64,000 nucleotides of DNA from Zea mays (lineage: Eukaryota > Streptophyta > Magnoliopsida > Poales > Poaceae). The DNA lies in contig NC_050102.1 in NCBI RefSeq assembly GCF_902167145.1, positions 4,278,001-4,342,000 on the forward strand, written 5' to 3'. The notes beneath the pieces are model-generated. The model was not told the DNA's origin. It saw only the letters and a program-made list of their open reading frames with translations, and ran no database searches. Made by a program: the position numbers and the translations under genes. Within the stretch, counting starts at the first letter, position 1, and every line of letters starts with the position of its first letter. Positions 22,583-34,829 of this stretch are shown piece by piece.

Positions 22583-23480
22583 CTCGGGGCCCGTTTCCTT
22601 CGCTGAGAAGGATCCTTTTTCGAAATATCCCCTTTCCCGATCCCTGTGGCAAGAGAGAGAGAGAGGAAAAGAAAAAGGATATAAATTTAAATAATGTGGC
22701 ACACCTTTTTTGACGCAGTCATCATGACAGAGGCGAAACGGCGCCCGCTTCGCCTGCCAGAGACGTCGCTTGCCCTGCCAGGGAGTTAATGCGACGGGAC
22801 GGGCGATTTGCGAGGTGTCTGTTGCGCGTGCGTGAGTCGTTCGAGGAACGGAACACGGGTGTGTCGTCTTTATACCATGGGAGAGGGCTCCCCTGCCGCT
22901 TCGGGAGAGGATGCGACCCTGTAGGTGATTGGACCGCCGCTTCCGCACGTCTGTTGCTGCAATTACTGCCAGTCCGCTTTTGGCCATATCAACTGTCGCG
23001 CCTATCCCTGCGGCTGACTGACCTGTGATCGTCGCACTTAATTGGCACTGTTGGGTCACGTGCGGGGCTGCCTCGAATCGCTACACTGGTTCTGTAGTCG
23101 AGAAGACGCGGCATTGGCGCAAGTGGCGGTGTGGTTTCCTTGCACGTAGTAACCGTCGCGCCGGTTACATGATAGGTGGGCCTGGGCCTCCATGCTGGAC
23201 CGCCGGATGCAACGAGGCCGAAAGGGTGCATAACCGTGGTGTGGTTGCATGCTTCCTGCGTGGCGGTCCGCCCTTTCGACCGCTGGTTTCGGCGAGGATG
23301 AGGGAATGCTTATAACCGCGGGGCGGTTACATGCTTCGCGTGCGGCGGTTTGCCTTCTTCGCGTTTCGGGTCAGCTCGCATGACGTGTGGGACCCAGCCC
23401 CCGTGTCGTAGGGTGGGAACCCTGGAGCACGTCGGTGGAGACTCTACCCGTGACGCTTGGGGGTGCGAGTGAGGAGATAT
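22583..23480. other. Element C 3' non-coding region
   Basis: GC-rich, no convincing gene. It corresponds to the region upstream of the antisense unit in B (47544-48390, inverted). Confidence 0.5.
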
Positions 23481-24242
23481 GCCTTTAAAAAGGGATCCAC
23501 CCCCCGGGCGGTAGCCATGCCTTCGCACTCCTCGCATTCATCGCGTCTTTCCACCTTCCGAGCCCCCAGATGGGGTGCACCTGTGTTGACTTCTTCTTGC
23601 TGCTGTTGGAGGAGCGCGACCTCGTGGGGGTTGGCGCTCTTCAGCCGTCGCTTGGCTTCAAGGATTTTCATCTTGCAGCCCGGCTGCAGTCCCCCGCCGG
23701 CGGTCACCCAGGATGATGACCGCAGGCCTCGTGGTGGGGAAGAGCGAGCCAGGCCGCGACCTCCCCCCTACCCTCAGCTTCAAGGATGTTCATCATCCGT
23801 ACTGGGGAGGAGGGTGCATCGAGTTGGGTCCCGCCTCCGCGTGGGCAGCGGCCTGCTCCTTCCCTCAGTGATCGGGGGAGAAGGGCATTCGCCGTCCGTG
23901 GCGCTGTCAGCTGCCGCGTGTCTGGCTCCCTGGCCTGAGCGGCTCTGGTGTTGCTTCCAGTGCCGTCTCCTACCACTGGGGCGGAGCGTGGCTGCTCCTC
24001 CGCCGCATGGGTGTCGGTCGCGCCGTGCGCGGGCCGGCCACGTCCAGGTCCTCCCTGCGCCGTCGGCTGCACCGGGAGGTCGCACAACACATCGTACGCC
24101 GCGAGGGCGGTGCTCGTGTTCTGGGACAGCCTCGGCGAGGACGGGAGTGAGGACCTGCCGGTGCGCATTGGGCCGGCTGCCGTTCACCGATGCGGCATTG
24201 GCGCGCAGGTGGCTGCTGTCGTCGGTGCTGAGGTGGTGGTAG
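23481..24242 (+). pseudogene. Second type of antisense unit in element C (frame uncertain)
   Basis: A TTTAAAA-type box (GCCTTTAAAAAGGG, 23481-23493) stands before an ATG at 23517, opposite in direction to element C. An open frame follows to 24242, rich in Arg, Ala, Pro and Ser. Element B has the same arrangement inverted (box 47532-47543, ATG 47505), and blocks such as AGCTTCAAGGATGTTCATCA are conserved. Good DNA conservation and the box suggest a transcription unit, but the two proteins are not in the same frame throughout and the ATG is only about 27 nt from the box, so the true start or exon structure may differ. No known domain seen. Confidence 0.35.
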
Positions 24243-25008
24243 CCATAGGTGAGGCTTCCCCTTGCAGAAGCGGTTGCCTCCGCCGACGAGACCGTCAGCG
24301 CCACCTGCGCTCCGAACCTCCGGCTCTTTGGCTTTAATGGCAGGTTCTCGTCCCTCGTGAGGGGACGTGAGCGAGGGCCTTTCCATAGTAGCGTTTGCCC
24401 TGAGGCAATCGCTGCTGCTGTTTGGCCGCCCGAGGCGGAGGTCGTTGTCGCTGCTGGTGCAGTGGTCGTCGGCGAGCCGCCTAGAGTTTGTTATCCCGCA
24501 TGCCTTCTAGTGTGGAGGTAGTTCATTCCCGCGGGAATGGAGCCGGAGTGCCGTTTGTAATGGTACTTTCTTGAGAGCAAGATGTAATAGCTTTAAGTAC
24601 TAAGACATCTGTCGCAGGTCGGGAAAACCGCCGAGGGCGCTGACGACGTCTAAGTCTAGATACCATAGTTACCTTGAGTATGTGTGTTTGTTCTTTGTGG
24701 CTGCTGAGGCCTGAACATTTAGGTATAAAGCCATGCTTCTTTCCTCTTATTTCGAGCATTAGGACTTGTTCGTCGGTAGCACAATCACTTATCCGAGCGT
24801 GAGCTACCTTTCACGGAAGGTGATGAGTGAGGTATCCGTATCCCGGAGGCGTAGGAGTCCCTCGGCTCGGTCGGCCTTGCCGTTCAAGGTTTCTCTCGCT
24901 CGTCATTAGGATTCTATCATCGACGCAGTCGAAAGGCACGAAAGTCGTTTTGGCGGAAAACTTTTCCGAGGAAAATTTTAACGCAGAGGGGGTTCCCCCC
25001 TTTCTAGA
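24243..25008. other. 3' flank of the second antisense unit, element C
   Basis: Resembles 25690-26050: both contain a CTGAGGCCT.AACATTT stretch, then CTTTCCTCTT.TTTC, then the conserved 75-bp motif (inverted; 24797-24871 here). So the region looks like a duplicated 3' end of an antisense unit. Confidence 0.5.
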
Positions 25009-25688
25009 CCCGAGGCGACCGCTCAGGCCGGGACCCTTACGGAGAGCTTGGCTGTGGCCGTCGGGTCTGGCCGGTCCGCCCAAGCCATGACCTCACAGCA
25101 GCGTGCCCGGGCCGAAGGTATGTTTCGCCCACTTTGTGACTTTGTTTTTTGTCTTCATTCTTCTCTTTGTGTCTGAAGAACATCGTCTGGCTATCTGCAG
25201 GGTTCGAGACGGCTCTTAACGAGTCTGTCAAGAACTGCAAGGCGCTTGCCCAGGCGGCTGAGCAGAAGGAGGCCAACTGCGTGGCCATGTCCGAGGCCAT
25301 CTCGGCCTTTTGCCGGGCCTTCGGTCTCGACGACGTCCCCTCGGGTAGCTCTCCCCAGAGTCACCTGCGTGCCTTGGGCGGCCATGTGCGCAGCAGACTC
25401 CGCGGGGCGCTGCACCACGACGTTAGGCGGTCCTTCGCCGTGCTCGCTTCCCACTACGATGTGGATCTAGAGCGGGTCAGCGAGGGGTACTGCTTACCCG
25501 ACGAAGATGAGGCCGCCTTAGCCGAGGTCCAGAGGCTTGACGCGGCCGTCGAGGGCCCAAGCGCGGCGCTGGCTTCCTCCTTTGAGGTGGAGATCCTTCC
25601 GCCCGTGTCGCCGTCTGAGGCCGGGCCAGATCCTGCCGAGGGTGGAGGCGACGCCGAGGGTGCTACTCCTCCCCCTGCCGATGTCTGA
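25009..25688 (+). pseudogene. Element C remnant of the spliced antisense gene (last two exons)
   Basis: Matches exons 4 and 5 of the antisense gene in A: part of exon 4 (25009-25117, SAQAMTSQQRARAEG), a 61-bp GT-AG intron (25118-25178) and exon 5 (25179-25688). Exon 5 is open to its TGA and keeps Gln where A has a nonsense codon. Exons 1-3 and the start of exon 4 are gone, so no complete protein can be made. The preserved intron in a second element supports the splice model. Confidence 0.65.
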
Positions 25689-26155
25689 GCCTGCAGGAAC
25701 AGCTTGTTTTAAGTATGCGTATGTTTTTTGTGGCCGCTGAGGCCTAAACATTTTTATTGTTGGATTATAAAGCTGCATTTTCTTTCCTCTTGTTTCATGC
25801 GTTAGGGCTTGTTCGGTAGCAGAATCGCTTATTCGAGCGTGAGTTACTTTTCGCGGAAGGTGATGAGTGAGGTATCCGTATCCTGGAGGCGTAGGAGTCC
25901 CTCGGCTCGGTCGGCCTTGCCGTTTACGTGTTCCTCTCATCGTTTTTAGGATTTCGTTATCGATATAGTCGAAAAGCACGAAAGTCGTTTTGATAGAAAA
26001 CTTTTCCGAGGAAAATTTTGACACAGAGGGGGTTCCCCCCTTCTAGCCCCCGAGGGAGGGTCGGGCTTTGCCGAGGCAAGGCTGATCCTTCCTTGATGGT
26101 TAGACTTTATTTATGCATGCAAAGAAAGCGAGATACATGAACGACTTGAAACATT

Positions 26156-27615
26156 TTAAGGATAAAAGCGACGTAGTTGTTCAATGTTCCAAGCGTTGCT
26201 GTAGACCTCGCCTTGATCGTTGGCTAGCTTGTATGTCCCGGGCTTCAAAATCTTGGCGATGATGAACGACCCTTCCCAGGGAGGAGTAAGCTTGTGGCGC
26301 CCTCGGGCGTCTTGCCATAGCCGAAGTACCAAGTCTCCCACTTGGAAGTCTCGGGGCCGAACCCTTCGGGCGTGGTAGCGTCGCAGAGACTGCTGATACC
26401 GCGCCGAGTGTAGTAAGGCCACGTCCCGAGCCTCTTCCAGCTGGTCCAATGAATCCTCTCGGCTGGTCTGGATGCTTTGGTCGTCATAAGCCTTTGTCCT
26501 CGAGGAACCATATTCCAAGTCTGTGGGTAAGATGGCCTCGACCCCATAGACTAGAAAGAACGGCGAGAAGCCCGTGGCCCGGCTTGGCGTCGTCCTCAGA
26601 CTCCAAACCACCAAGGGTAGTTCTTTTATCCATCGCTTGTCAAACTTGTTGAGGTCGTTGTAGATCCTCGGTTTTAGTCCCTACAAAATCATACCGTTGG
26701 CGCGCTCCACCTGCCCATTTGTCATTGGGTGAGCTACGGCGGCCCAGTCCACACAGATGTGGTGCTCTTCACAGAAGTCCAGGAACTTCTTCCTAGTGAA
26801 TTGCGTGCCATTGTCGGTGATGATGGAGTTTGGGACCCCAAAGTGATGGATGATATTTGTGAAGAACGCCACCGCCTGCTCGGACCTGATGCTGGTTAAG
26901 GGTCGGACCTCGATCCACTTGGAGAATTTGTCGATGGCGACCAGCAGGTGCGTGAAGCCCTCGGGTGCCTTCTGCAAGGGACCGACGAGGTCCAGACCCC
27001 ATACGGCAAATGGCCAAGTGATAGGTATTGTCTGTAGGGCTTGAGCAGGTAGGTGCATCTGTCTCGCGTAGAATTGACACCCTTGGCAGGAGCGTACAAT
27101 CCTAGTGGCGTCGACCAGTAGAACCCTTGTCCAAAAGCGTTTCCCACGAGGGCTCGAGGTGCTGCATGGTGACCGCAAGCCCCCGAGTGTATTTCTTGTA
27201 ATAGCTCTTGTCCTTGGGCAACGGATATGCATCGTTGGAGAATGCCTGAGGGGCTACGATGGTACAACTCTTTTTCATCACCCAGTAAAACGAATGACTT
27301 GGCGTGCCGAGCCAGTCGCCGAGCTTCGGCCTTGTCGAGGGGCAGCTCTCCTCGGAGGAGATATTCCAGGTACGGGGTCTGCCAGTTCAGGTTTGGCGTA
27401 ACCCCATTCTGCTCTCCCTCGACGCGCAAGGCCTCACCCTCGGCGGCCGAGGGCACCTCGGGCTGGGCCGAGGTCTCCTCGGGTTCGGGCGTGTCGTCGA
27501 TTTTGATGGATGGTTGATATATGTCCCTGGAGAAGACGTTCGGGGGAACCGTCGTCCACCCCGAGGCTATTTTCGCCAGCTCATCAGCGGTCTCGTTGTA
27601 CCGTCGAGCAACATG
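26156..27615 (-). pseudogene. pol: Element C: end of RNase H and integrase
   Basis: Continues the pol of C beyond the copia insertion. The frame is open from RRYNETADELAKIA through YHRSPSG to CGHHAAPRALVG, shifts near 27118, and then reads integrase (CQGCQF, DLVGP, TDNGTQF, ERANG). TAG at 26681-26683 interrupts it at the codon that is also TAG in A. It then continues to the family C-terminus LRRFYP. Not functional. Confidence 0.88.
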
Positions 27616-27620
27616 GTTGA

Positions 27621-28890
27621 TGAAAGGGAATTAGGCTTACACCTATTTCCTAATTGATTTTGGTGGTTGAATTGCCCAACACAAATAATTGGACTAACTA
27701 GTTTGCTCTAGTCTATAAGTTCTACAGGTGCCAAAGGTTCACAATAAGCCAATAAAAAGACCAAGAAAAGGGTTCAAACAAAGAGAGCAAGGGACAACCG
27801 AAGTGCTCCCCGGTCTGGCGCACCGGACTGTCTGGTGTGCCACCGGACAGTGTCCGGTGCACCAAGGGACTCCAAGCTAAACTCCTCACCTTAGGGAATT
27901 CTCAGAGGCGCTCCGCTATAATTCACCGGACTATCCGGTGCACCACCGGACAGTGTCCGGTGCCCCAAGGGAGAGCGACTCTGAACTCGCCAGCTTTAGG
28001 AATCCGCTCCGCTAAAATTCACCGGACTGTCCGGTGAGTCACCGGACTGTCCGGTGTGCCAGCGGAGCAACGACTACTTCGTGCGCAACGGTCGACTGGA
28101 ACACATTAAATGCGCGCCTGCACGTGCAGAGGACAGAGCACGCGTGGGTGGTACACCGGACAGTCTACAGGACTTGTCCGGTGCACCACCGGACAGCCAG
28201 GCGGGCCCACAAGACAGAGCTCCAACGGTCGAACCCCAACGGTCTACTGACGTGGCTGGCGCACCGGACTGTCCGGTGCGCCATGCGACAGCACACTTCC
28301 AACGACCATTTTTGGTGGTTGGAGCTATAAATACCCCAACTACCCCACATTCAATGGAATTCAAGTGTTCCACTCTTCTACACCTTACAAGAGCTAGCAT
28401 TCAATACAAGACACACCAAAGAGATCAAATCCTCTCCCAACTCCACACAAAGCTTTAGTGATTAGAGAGAGTGATTTGTTGTGTTCATTTGACCTCTTGC
28501 GCTTGGATTGCTTCTTTTCTTTCTCATTCTTCTTGCGATCAACTCAATTGTAACCAAGGCAAGAGACACCAATTGTGTGGTGGTCCTTGTGGGAACTTAG
28601 TGTTCCGTTTGATTGAGAAGAGAAGCTCACTCGGTCCGAGGGACCGTTTGAGAGAGGGAAAGGGTTGAAAGAGACCCGATCTTTGTGACCACCTCAACGG
28701 GGAGTAGGTTTGCGAGAACCGAACCTCGGTAAAACAAATCCTTGTGTCTGACTTCTTATTTGCTCACGATTTGTTTTGCGCCCTCTCTCTCGGACTCGTT
28801 TCTATTTCTAACGCTAACTCGGCTTGTAGTTGTGCTTGAGTTATTAAATTTCAGATTCGCCCTATTCACCCCCCCTCTAGGCGACTTTCA
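27621..28890 (+). repeat. Copia 5' LTR
   Basis: 1,270 bp, TGAAAGGGAATTAGG...GCGACTTTCA. Contains clustered palindromes of the CACCGGACTGTCCGGTG type (27820-28275), one more than the 3' LTR, and a TATA box at 28325-28333. Confidence 0.93.
28325..28333 (+). promoter_or_regulatory. TATA box, copia 5' LTR
   Basis: CTATAAATA followed by CCCCAAC; also in the 3' LTR at 36295-36303. Confidence 0.65.
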
Positions 28891-28892
28891 AT

Positions 28893-28904
28893 TGGTATCG
28901 GAGC
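28893..28904 (+). other. Copia primer-binding site
   Basis: TGGTATCGGAGC, two bases after the LTR. Complementary to initiator-Met tRNA apart from one base. Confidence 0.85.
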
Positions 28905-28938
28905 CCGGTGCTTCGTTAGAGCCTAACCGCTCGAAGTG

Positions 28939-31577
28939 ATGTCGGGAGATCACACCAAGAAAGAGATGGGGACCGGCGAGAAGCCCATTACAAGCCACGG
29001 GAAGGCTCCATTGGGAGAGTCCTACAACAAAGGGAAGGGGAAGGAAAAGGAATCCTCTTCACACAAGTCGCGTCGGAGCGGTGACAAGAAGAAGAAGATG
29101 AGGAAGGTGGTCTACTACGAGACCGACTCCTCGTCGCCATCCACCTCCGGCTCCGACACGCCGTCCGTAACTTCTAAGCGCCATGAGTGCAAGAAGTTTA
29201 GTAAGACCCCCCTACGCTACCCTCGCATTTCTAAACATACGCCATTACTTTCCGTCCCATTGGGCAAACCACCAACGTTTGATGGTGAAGATTATGCTAG
29301 GTGGAGTGATATGATGCGATATCACCTAACCTCACTCCACAAAAGTATATGGGATGTTGTTGAGTTTGGTGTACAGGTACCATCCATAGGGGATGAAGAC
29401 TATGATGAGGACGAAGTTGCCCAAATTATGCACTTCAACTCCCAAGCCACCACTATACTCCTCGCCTCTCTAAGTCGAGAGGAGTATAATAAGGTGCAAG
29501 GGTTGAAGAGCGCAAAGGAGATTTGGGACGTGCTAAAGACCGCACACGAAGGAGACGAGGTGACCAAGATCACCAAGCGGGAGACGATCAAGGGGAGCTC
29601 GGTCGCTTCCGACTTCGCCAAGGGGAGGAGCCACAAGACATGTACAACCGGCTCAAAACCTTGGTGAACCAAGTGCGCAACCTCGGGAGCAAAAAATGGG
29701 ATGACCACGAAGTGGTTAAGGTTATTCTTAGATCACTTGTTTTCCTTAACCCTACTCAAGTTCAATTAATTCGTGGTAATCCTAGATATACACTAATGAC
29801 TCTCGAGGAAGTAATAGGGAATTTTGTAAGCTTTGAGCTAATGATCAAAGGCTCAAAGAAAATCAACGAGCTTGATGGCCCCTCCACATCCGGAGCACAA
29901 CCGGTCGCATTCAAGGCGACGGAGGAAAAGAAGGAGGAATCTACATCAAGTAGAACACCCATCGATGCCTCCAAGCTCGACAACGAGGAAATGGTGCTCA
30001 TCATCAAGGGCTTCCGCCAAATCCTCAAGCAAAGGAGGGGGAAGGATTACAAGCCCCGCTCCAAGAAAGTGTGCTACAAATGTGGTAAGCCCGGTCATTT
30101 TATTGCAAAATATCCATTATCTAGTGATAGTGACAGGGGCGACGACAAGAAGGGGAGAAGAAAGGAGAAGAAGAGATATTACAAGAAGAAGGGCGGTGAT
30201 GCCCATGTTTGCCGGGAGTGGGACTCCGACGAGAGCTCCACCGACTCCTCCTCCGACGAGGACACCGCAAACATCGCCGTCACCAAGGGTCTTCTCTTCC
30301 CCAACGTCGGCCACAAGTGCCTCATGGCAAAGGACGGCAAAAGGAAGAAGGTAAAATCAAGATCCTCCACTAAATATGGAACCTCTAGTGATGAGGATAA
30401 TGCTAGTAATGAGGAGGATAACTTGCGCATCCTTTTTACAAACCTAAACATGCAACAAAAAGAAAAATTAAATGAATTGATTAGTGCCATTCATGAGAAG
30501 GATGATCTCTTGGACACCCAAGAGGACTTCCTTATTAAAGAAAACAAGAAGCATGTTAAGGTTAAAAATGCTTATGCTCTAGAAGTAGAAAAGTGTGAAA
30601 AACTATCTAGTGAGCTAAGCACTTGCCATGATATTATTACCAACCTTAGAAATGAGAATGCAAATTTAATTGCTAAGGTTGATTCAAATGCTTGTGATGT
30701 TTCAATTTCCGATCTTAGAAATGATAACGTTGATTTGCTTGCTAAGATTGAAGAATTAAACATTTCTCTTGCTAGCCTTAGGATTGAAAATGAAAAATTG
30801 CTTGCTAAGGCTAAAGAATTAGATGTTTGCAATGCTTCCATTTTTGACCTTAGAAGTAAAAATGATATATTGCATGCTAAGGTTGTAGAATTAAAATCTT
30901 GCAAACCCTCTACATCTACCGTTGAACATACTTCCATTTGTACTAGATGTAGAGACATTAATGTTGATGCTATCCATGATCACCTAACTTTAATTAAGAA
31001 ACAAAATGATCACATAGCTCAACTTAATGCTAAGATTAGTGAGCATAACTTAGAAAATGAAAATTTTAAATTTGCTAGAAGCATGCTCTATAGTGGGAGA
31101 CGCCCTGGCATCAAGGATGGCATTGGCTTCCAAAAGGGGGACAATGTCAAACTTAATGCCCCTCCTAAAAGATTGTCTAATTTTGTTAAGGGCAAGGCTC
31201 CCATGCCTCAGGATAACGAGGGTTACATTTTGTACCCCACCGGTTATCCCGAGAGCAAGATTAGGAGAATTCATTCTAGGAAGTCTCACTCTGGCCCTAA
31301 TCATGCTTTTATGTATAAGGGTGAGACATCTAGTTCTAGGCAATCAACCCATGCTAAATTGCCTAAGAAGAAAACTCCTGGTGCATCAAACGACCATAAC
31401 ATTTCATTTAAAACTTTTGATGCATCTTATGTTTTAACTAACAAATCTGGCAAGGTAGTTGCCAAGTATGTTGGGGGCAAACACAAGGGATCAAAGACTT
31501 GTGTTTGGGTACCCAAAGTTCTTGTGTCTAATGCCAAAGGACCCAAAACCATTTGGGTACCTAAAATCAAGAACTAA
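28939..31577 (+). pseudogene. gag: Copia gag with one frameshift and altered zinc knuckle
   Basis: ATG 28939 lies 48 nt after the LTR. The first part (Lys/Ser-rich N-terminus, then the gag core PTFDGEDYARWSDMMRYHL) is in one frame until a G-run at 29592-29595, where the frame shifts (one G fewer than the continuing frame needs). The second part runs from there to the TAA at 31575-31577: core end (EEPQDMYNRLKTLVNQV), zinc knuckle CYKCGKPGHFIAKY with Tyr in place of the last Cys, an acidic Ser/Asp stretch, a long predicted coiled coil (about 30450-31080), and a C-terminus with repeated VWVPK motifs. It would make the virus-like particle; the shift makes this copy defective. Confidence 0.88.
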
Positions 31578-31590
31578 ACTTGTTTTGTAG

Positions 31591-34500
31591 GTTTATGCAT
31601 CCAGGGGCTCAAGTTGGATCATCGATAGCGGATGCACAAACCACATGACAGGGGAGAAGAAGATGTTCTCCTCCTACGAGAAAAATCAAGATTCCCAACG
31701 AGCCATCACATTCGGGGATGGAAATCAAGGTTTGGTCAAAGGATTGGGTAAAATTGCTATATCTCCTGACCATTCCATTTCCAATGTTTTTCTTGTAGAT
31801 TCTTTAGATTACAATTTGCTTTCCGTTTCTCAATTATGCAAAATGGGTTACAACTGTCTTTTCACAGATGTAGGTGTTACTGTCTTTAGAAGGAGTGATG
31901 ATTCAATAGCATTTAAGGGAGTGTTAGAGGGTCAGCTATACTTAGTAGATTTTGATAGAGCTGAACTCGACACTTGCTTAATTGCTAAGACTAACATGGG
32001 CTGGCTCTGGCATCACCGACTAACACATGTTGGAATGAAGAATCTTCACAAACTTCTAAAGGGAGAACACATTTTGGGACTAACAAATGTTCATTTTGAG
32101 AAAGACAGGATTTGTAGCGCATGTCAGGCAGGGAAGCAAGTTGGTGTTGATCATCCACACAAGAACATCATGACGACTGACAGACCACTCGAGCTCCTAC
32201 ATATGGACCTATTCGGCCCGATAGCTTACATAAGCATCGGCGGGAGTAAGTACTGTCTAGTTATTGTGGATGATTATTCTCGCTTCACTTGGGTGTTCTT
32301 TTTGCAGGAAAAATCTCATACCCAAGATATCTTAAAGGGATTCTTGAGACGGGCTCAAAATGAGTTCGGCTTAAGGATCAAGAAAATAAGAAGCGACAAC
32401 GGGACGGAGTTAAAGAATTCACAAATTGAAGGCTTCCTTGAGGAGGAGGGCATCAAGCATGAGTTCTCTTCTCCCTACACGCCACAACAAAATGGTGTAG
32501 TGGAGAGGAAGAATAGAACTCTATTGGACATGGCAAGGACCATGCTTGATGAGTACAAGACTTCGGATCGGTTTTGGGCCGAGGCGGTCAACACCGTCTG
32601 CTACGCCATCAACCGGTTGTATCTACACCGAATCCTCAAGAAGACATCATACGAACTCCTAACCGGTAAAAAGCCCAATATTTCATATTTTAGAGTCTTT
32701 GGTAGCAAATGCTTTATTCTTGTTAAAAGAGGTAGAAAATCTAAATTTGCTCCTAAGATTGTAGAAGGCTTTTTACTAGGATATGATTCAAACACAAGGG
32801 CATATAGAGTCTTTAACAAGTCCTCTGGACAAGTTGAAGTTTCTTGTGACGTTGTGTTTGATGAGACTAACGGCTCTCAAGCAGAGCAAGTTGATCTTGA
32901 TGAGATAGGTGATGAAGAGGCTCCGTGCATCGCGCTAAGGAACATGTCCATTAGGGGTGTGTGTCCTAAGGAATCCGAAGAGCCTCCAAATGCACAAGAT
33001 CAACCATCCTCCTCCACGCAAGCATCTCCACCAACTCAAAATGAGGATGAGGCTCAAATTGATGAAGGAGAAGATCAAAGAGATGAGCCACCTCAAGATG
33101 ACGACAATAATCAAGGGGGAGATGCAAATGATCAAGACAAGGAGGATGAAGAACCAAGGCCGCCACACCCAAGAGTCCACCAAGCAATACAACGAGATCA
33201 CCCCGTCGACACCATCCACGGCGACATTCATAAGGGGGTAACCACTAGATCTCGTGTTGCTCATTTTTGTGAACATTACTCTTTTGTTTCCTCTATTGAG
33301 CCACACAGGGTAGAGGAAGCACTACAAGATTCGGATTGGGTGGTGGCGATGCAAGAGGAGCTCAACAACTTCACTAGGAATGAGGTATGGCATTTGGTTC
33401 CACGTCCTAATCAAAATGTTGTAGGAACCAAGTGGGTCTTCCGCAACAAGCAAGACAAGCATGGTGTGGTGACAAGGAACAAAGCCCGACTTGTGGCCAA
33501 GGGATATTCACAAGTCGAAGGTTTGGATTTCGGTGAAACCTATGCACCCGTAGCTAGGCTTGAGTCAATTCGTATATTACTTGCCTATGCTACTTACCAT
33601 GGCTTCAAGCTTTATCAAATGGACGTGAAAAGTGCCTTCCTCAATGGACCAATCAAGGAAGAGGTCTATGTTGAGCAACCTCCCGGCTTTGAAGATAGTG
33701 AGTATCCTAACCATGTTTACAAACTCTCTAAGGCGCTTTATGGGCTCAAGCAAGCCCCAAGAGCATGGTATGAATGCCTAAGAGATTTTCTTATCACTAA
33801 TGGCTTCAAAGTCGGAAAAGCCGATCCTACTTTGTTTACTAAAACTCTTGACAATGATTTGTTTGTATGCCAAATTTATGTTGATGATATTATATTTGGG
33901 TCTACTGACGAATCTACATGTGAAGAATTTAGTAGGATCATGACACAAAAAATCGAGATGTCTATGATGGGGGAGTTGAAGTACTTCTTAGGATTTCAAG
34001 TGAAGCAACTCCAAGAGGGCACCTTCATTAGCCAAACGAAGTATATTCAAGACATTCTAAACAAGTTTGGGATGAAAGATGCCAAGCCCATCAAGACACC
34101 CATGGGAACCAATGGGCATCTCGACCTCGACACGGGAGGTAAATCCGTAGATCAAAAGGTATACCGGTCGATGATTTGCTCTTTACTCTATTTATGTGCA
34201 TCTCGACCGGATATTATGCTTTCCGTATGCATGTGTGCAAGATTCCAAGCCGACCCTAAGGAAGCTCACCTTACGGCTGTAAAACGAATCTTGATATATT
34301 TAGTTTATACTCCTAAGTTTGGGCTTTGGTACCCTCGGGGATCCACATTTGATTTAATTGGTTATTCGGATGCCGATTGGGCGGGGTGTAAAATTAATAG
34401 AAAGAGCACATCGGAGACTTGCCAGTTCTTGGGAAGATCCTTGGTGTCTTGGGCTTCAAAGAAGCAAAATTCCGTAGCTCTTTCTACCGCTGAAGCCGAG

Positions 34501-34829
34501 TATATTGCCGCAGGACATTGTTGCGCGCAATTGCTTTGGATGAGGCAAACCCTTAGGGACTATGGTTACAAATTAACCAAAGTTCCTCTTCTATGTGATA
34601 ATGAGAGTGCAATCCGCATGGCGGATAATCCCGTTGAGCATAGCCGCACTAACACATAGCCATTCGGTATCATTTTCTAAGGGATCACCAACAAAAGGGA
34701 GATATCGAGATTGCATATATTAACACTAAAGATCAATTATCCGATATCTTTACCAAGCCACTAGATGAACAAACCTTTAACAAACTTAGGCATGAGCTAA
34801 ATATTCTTGATTCTAGGAATTTCTTTTAA
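31591..34829 (+). pseudogene. pol: Copia pol (protease-integrase-RT-RNase H), frameshifted near the end
   Basis: The frame opens at 31591, in a different frame from gag, after TAA (31575) and a TAG (31588-31590). Order: protease with [13 protein letters not shown], integrase with WHHRLTH/CSACQ zinc fingers and catalytic blocks DLFGP, SDNGTE and ERKN, then [13 protein letters not shown], an acidic linker, RT with [10 protein letters not shown] and YVDDIIFGS, and RNase H with [15 protein letters not shown] and CDNESA. All catalytic residues I can identify are present. Loss of one base near 34652 brings a TAG early; the original frame can be followed to TAA at 34827-34829. About 1,000 residues are open from the ATG at 31645. 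Otherwise well preserved. Confidence 0.9.
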
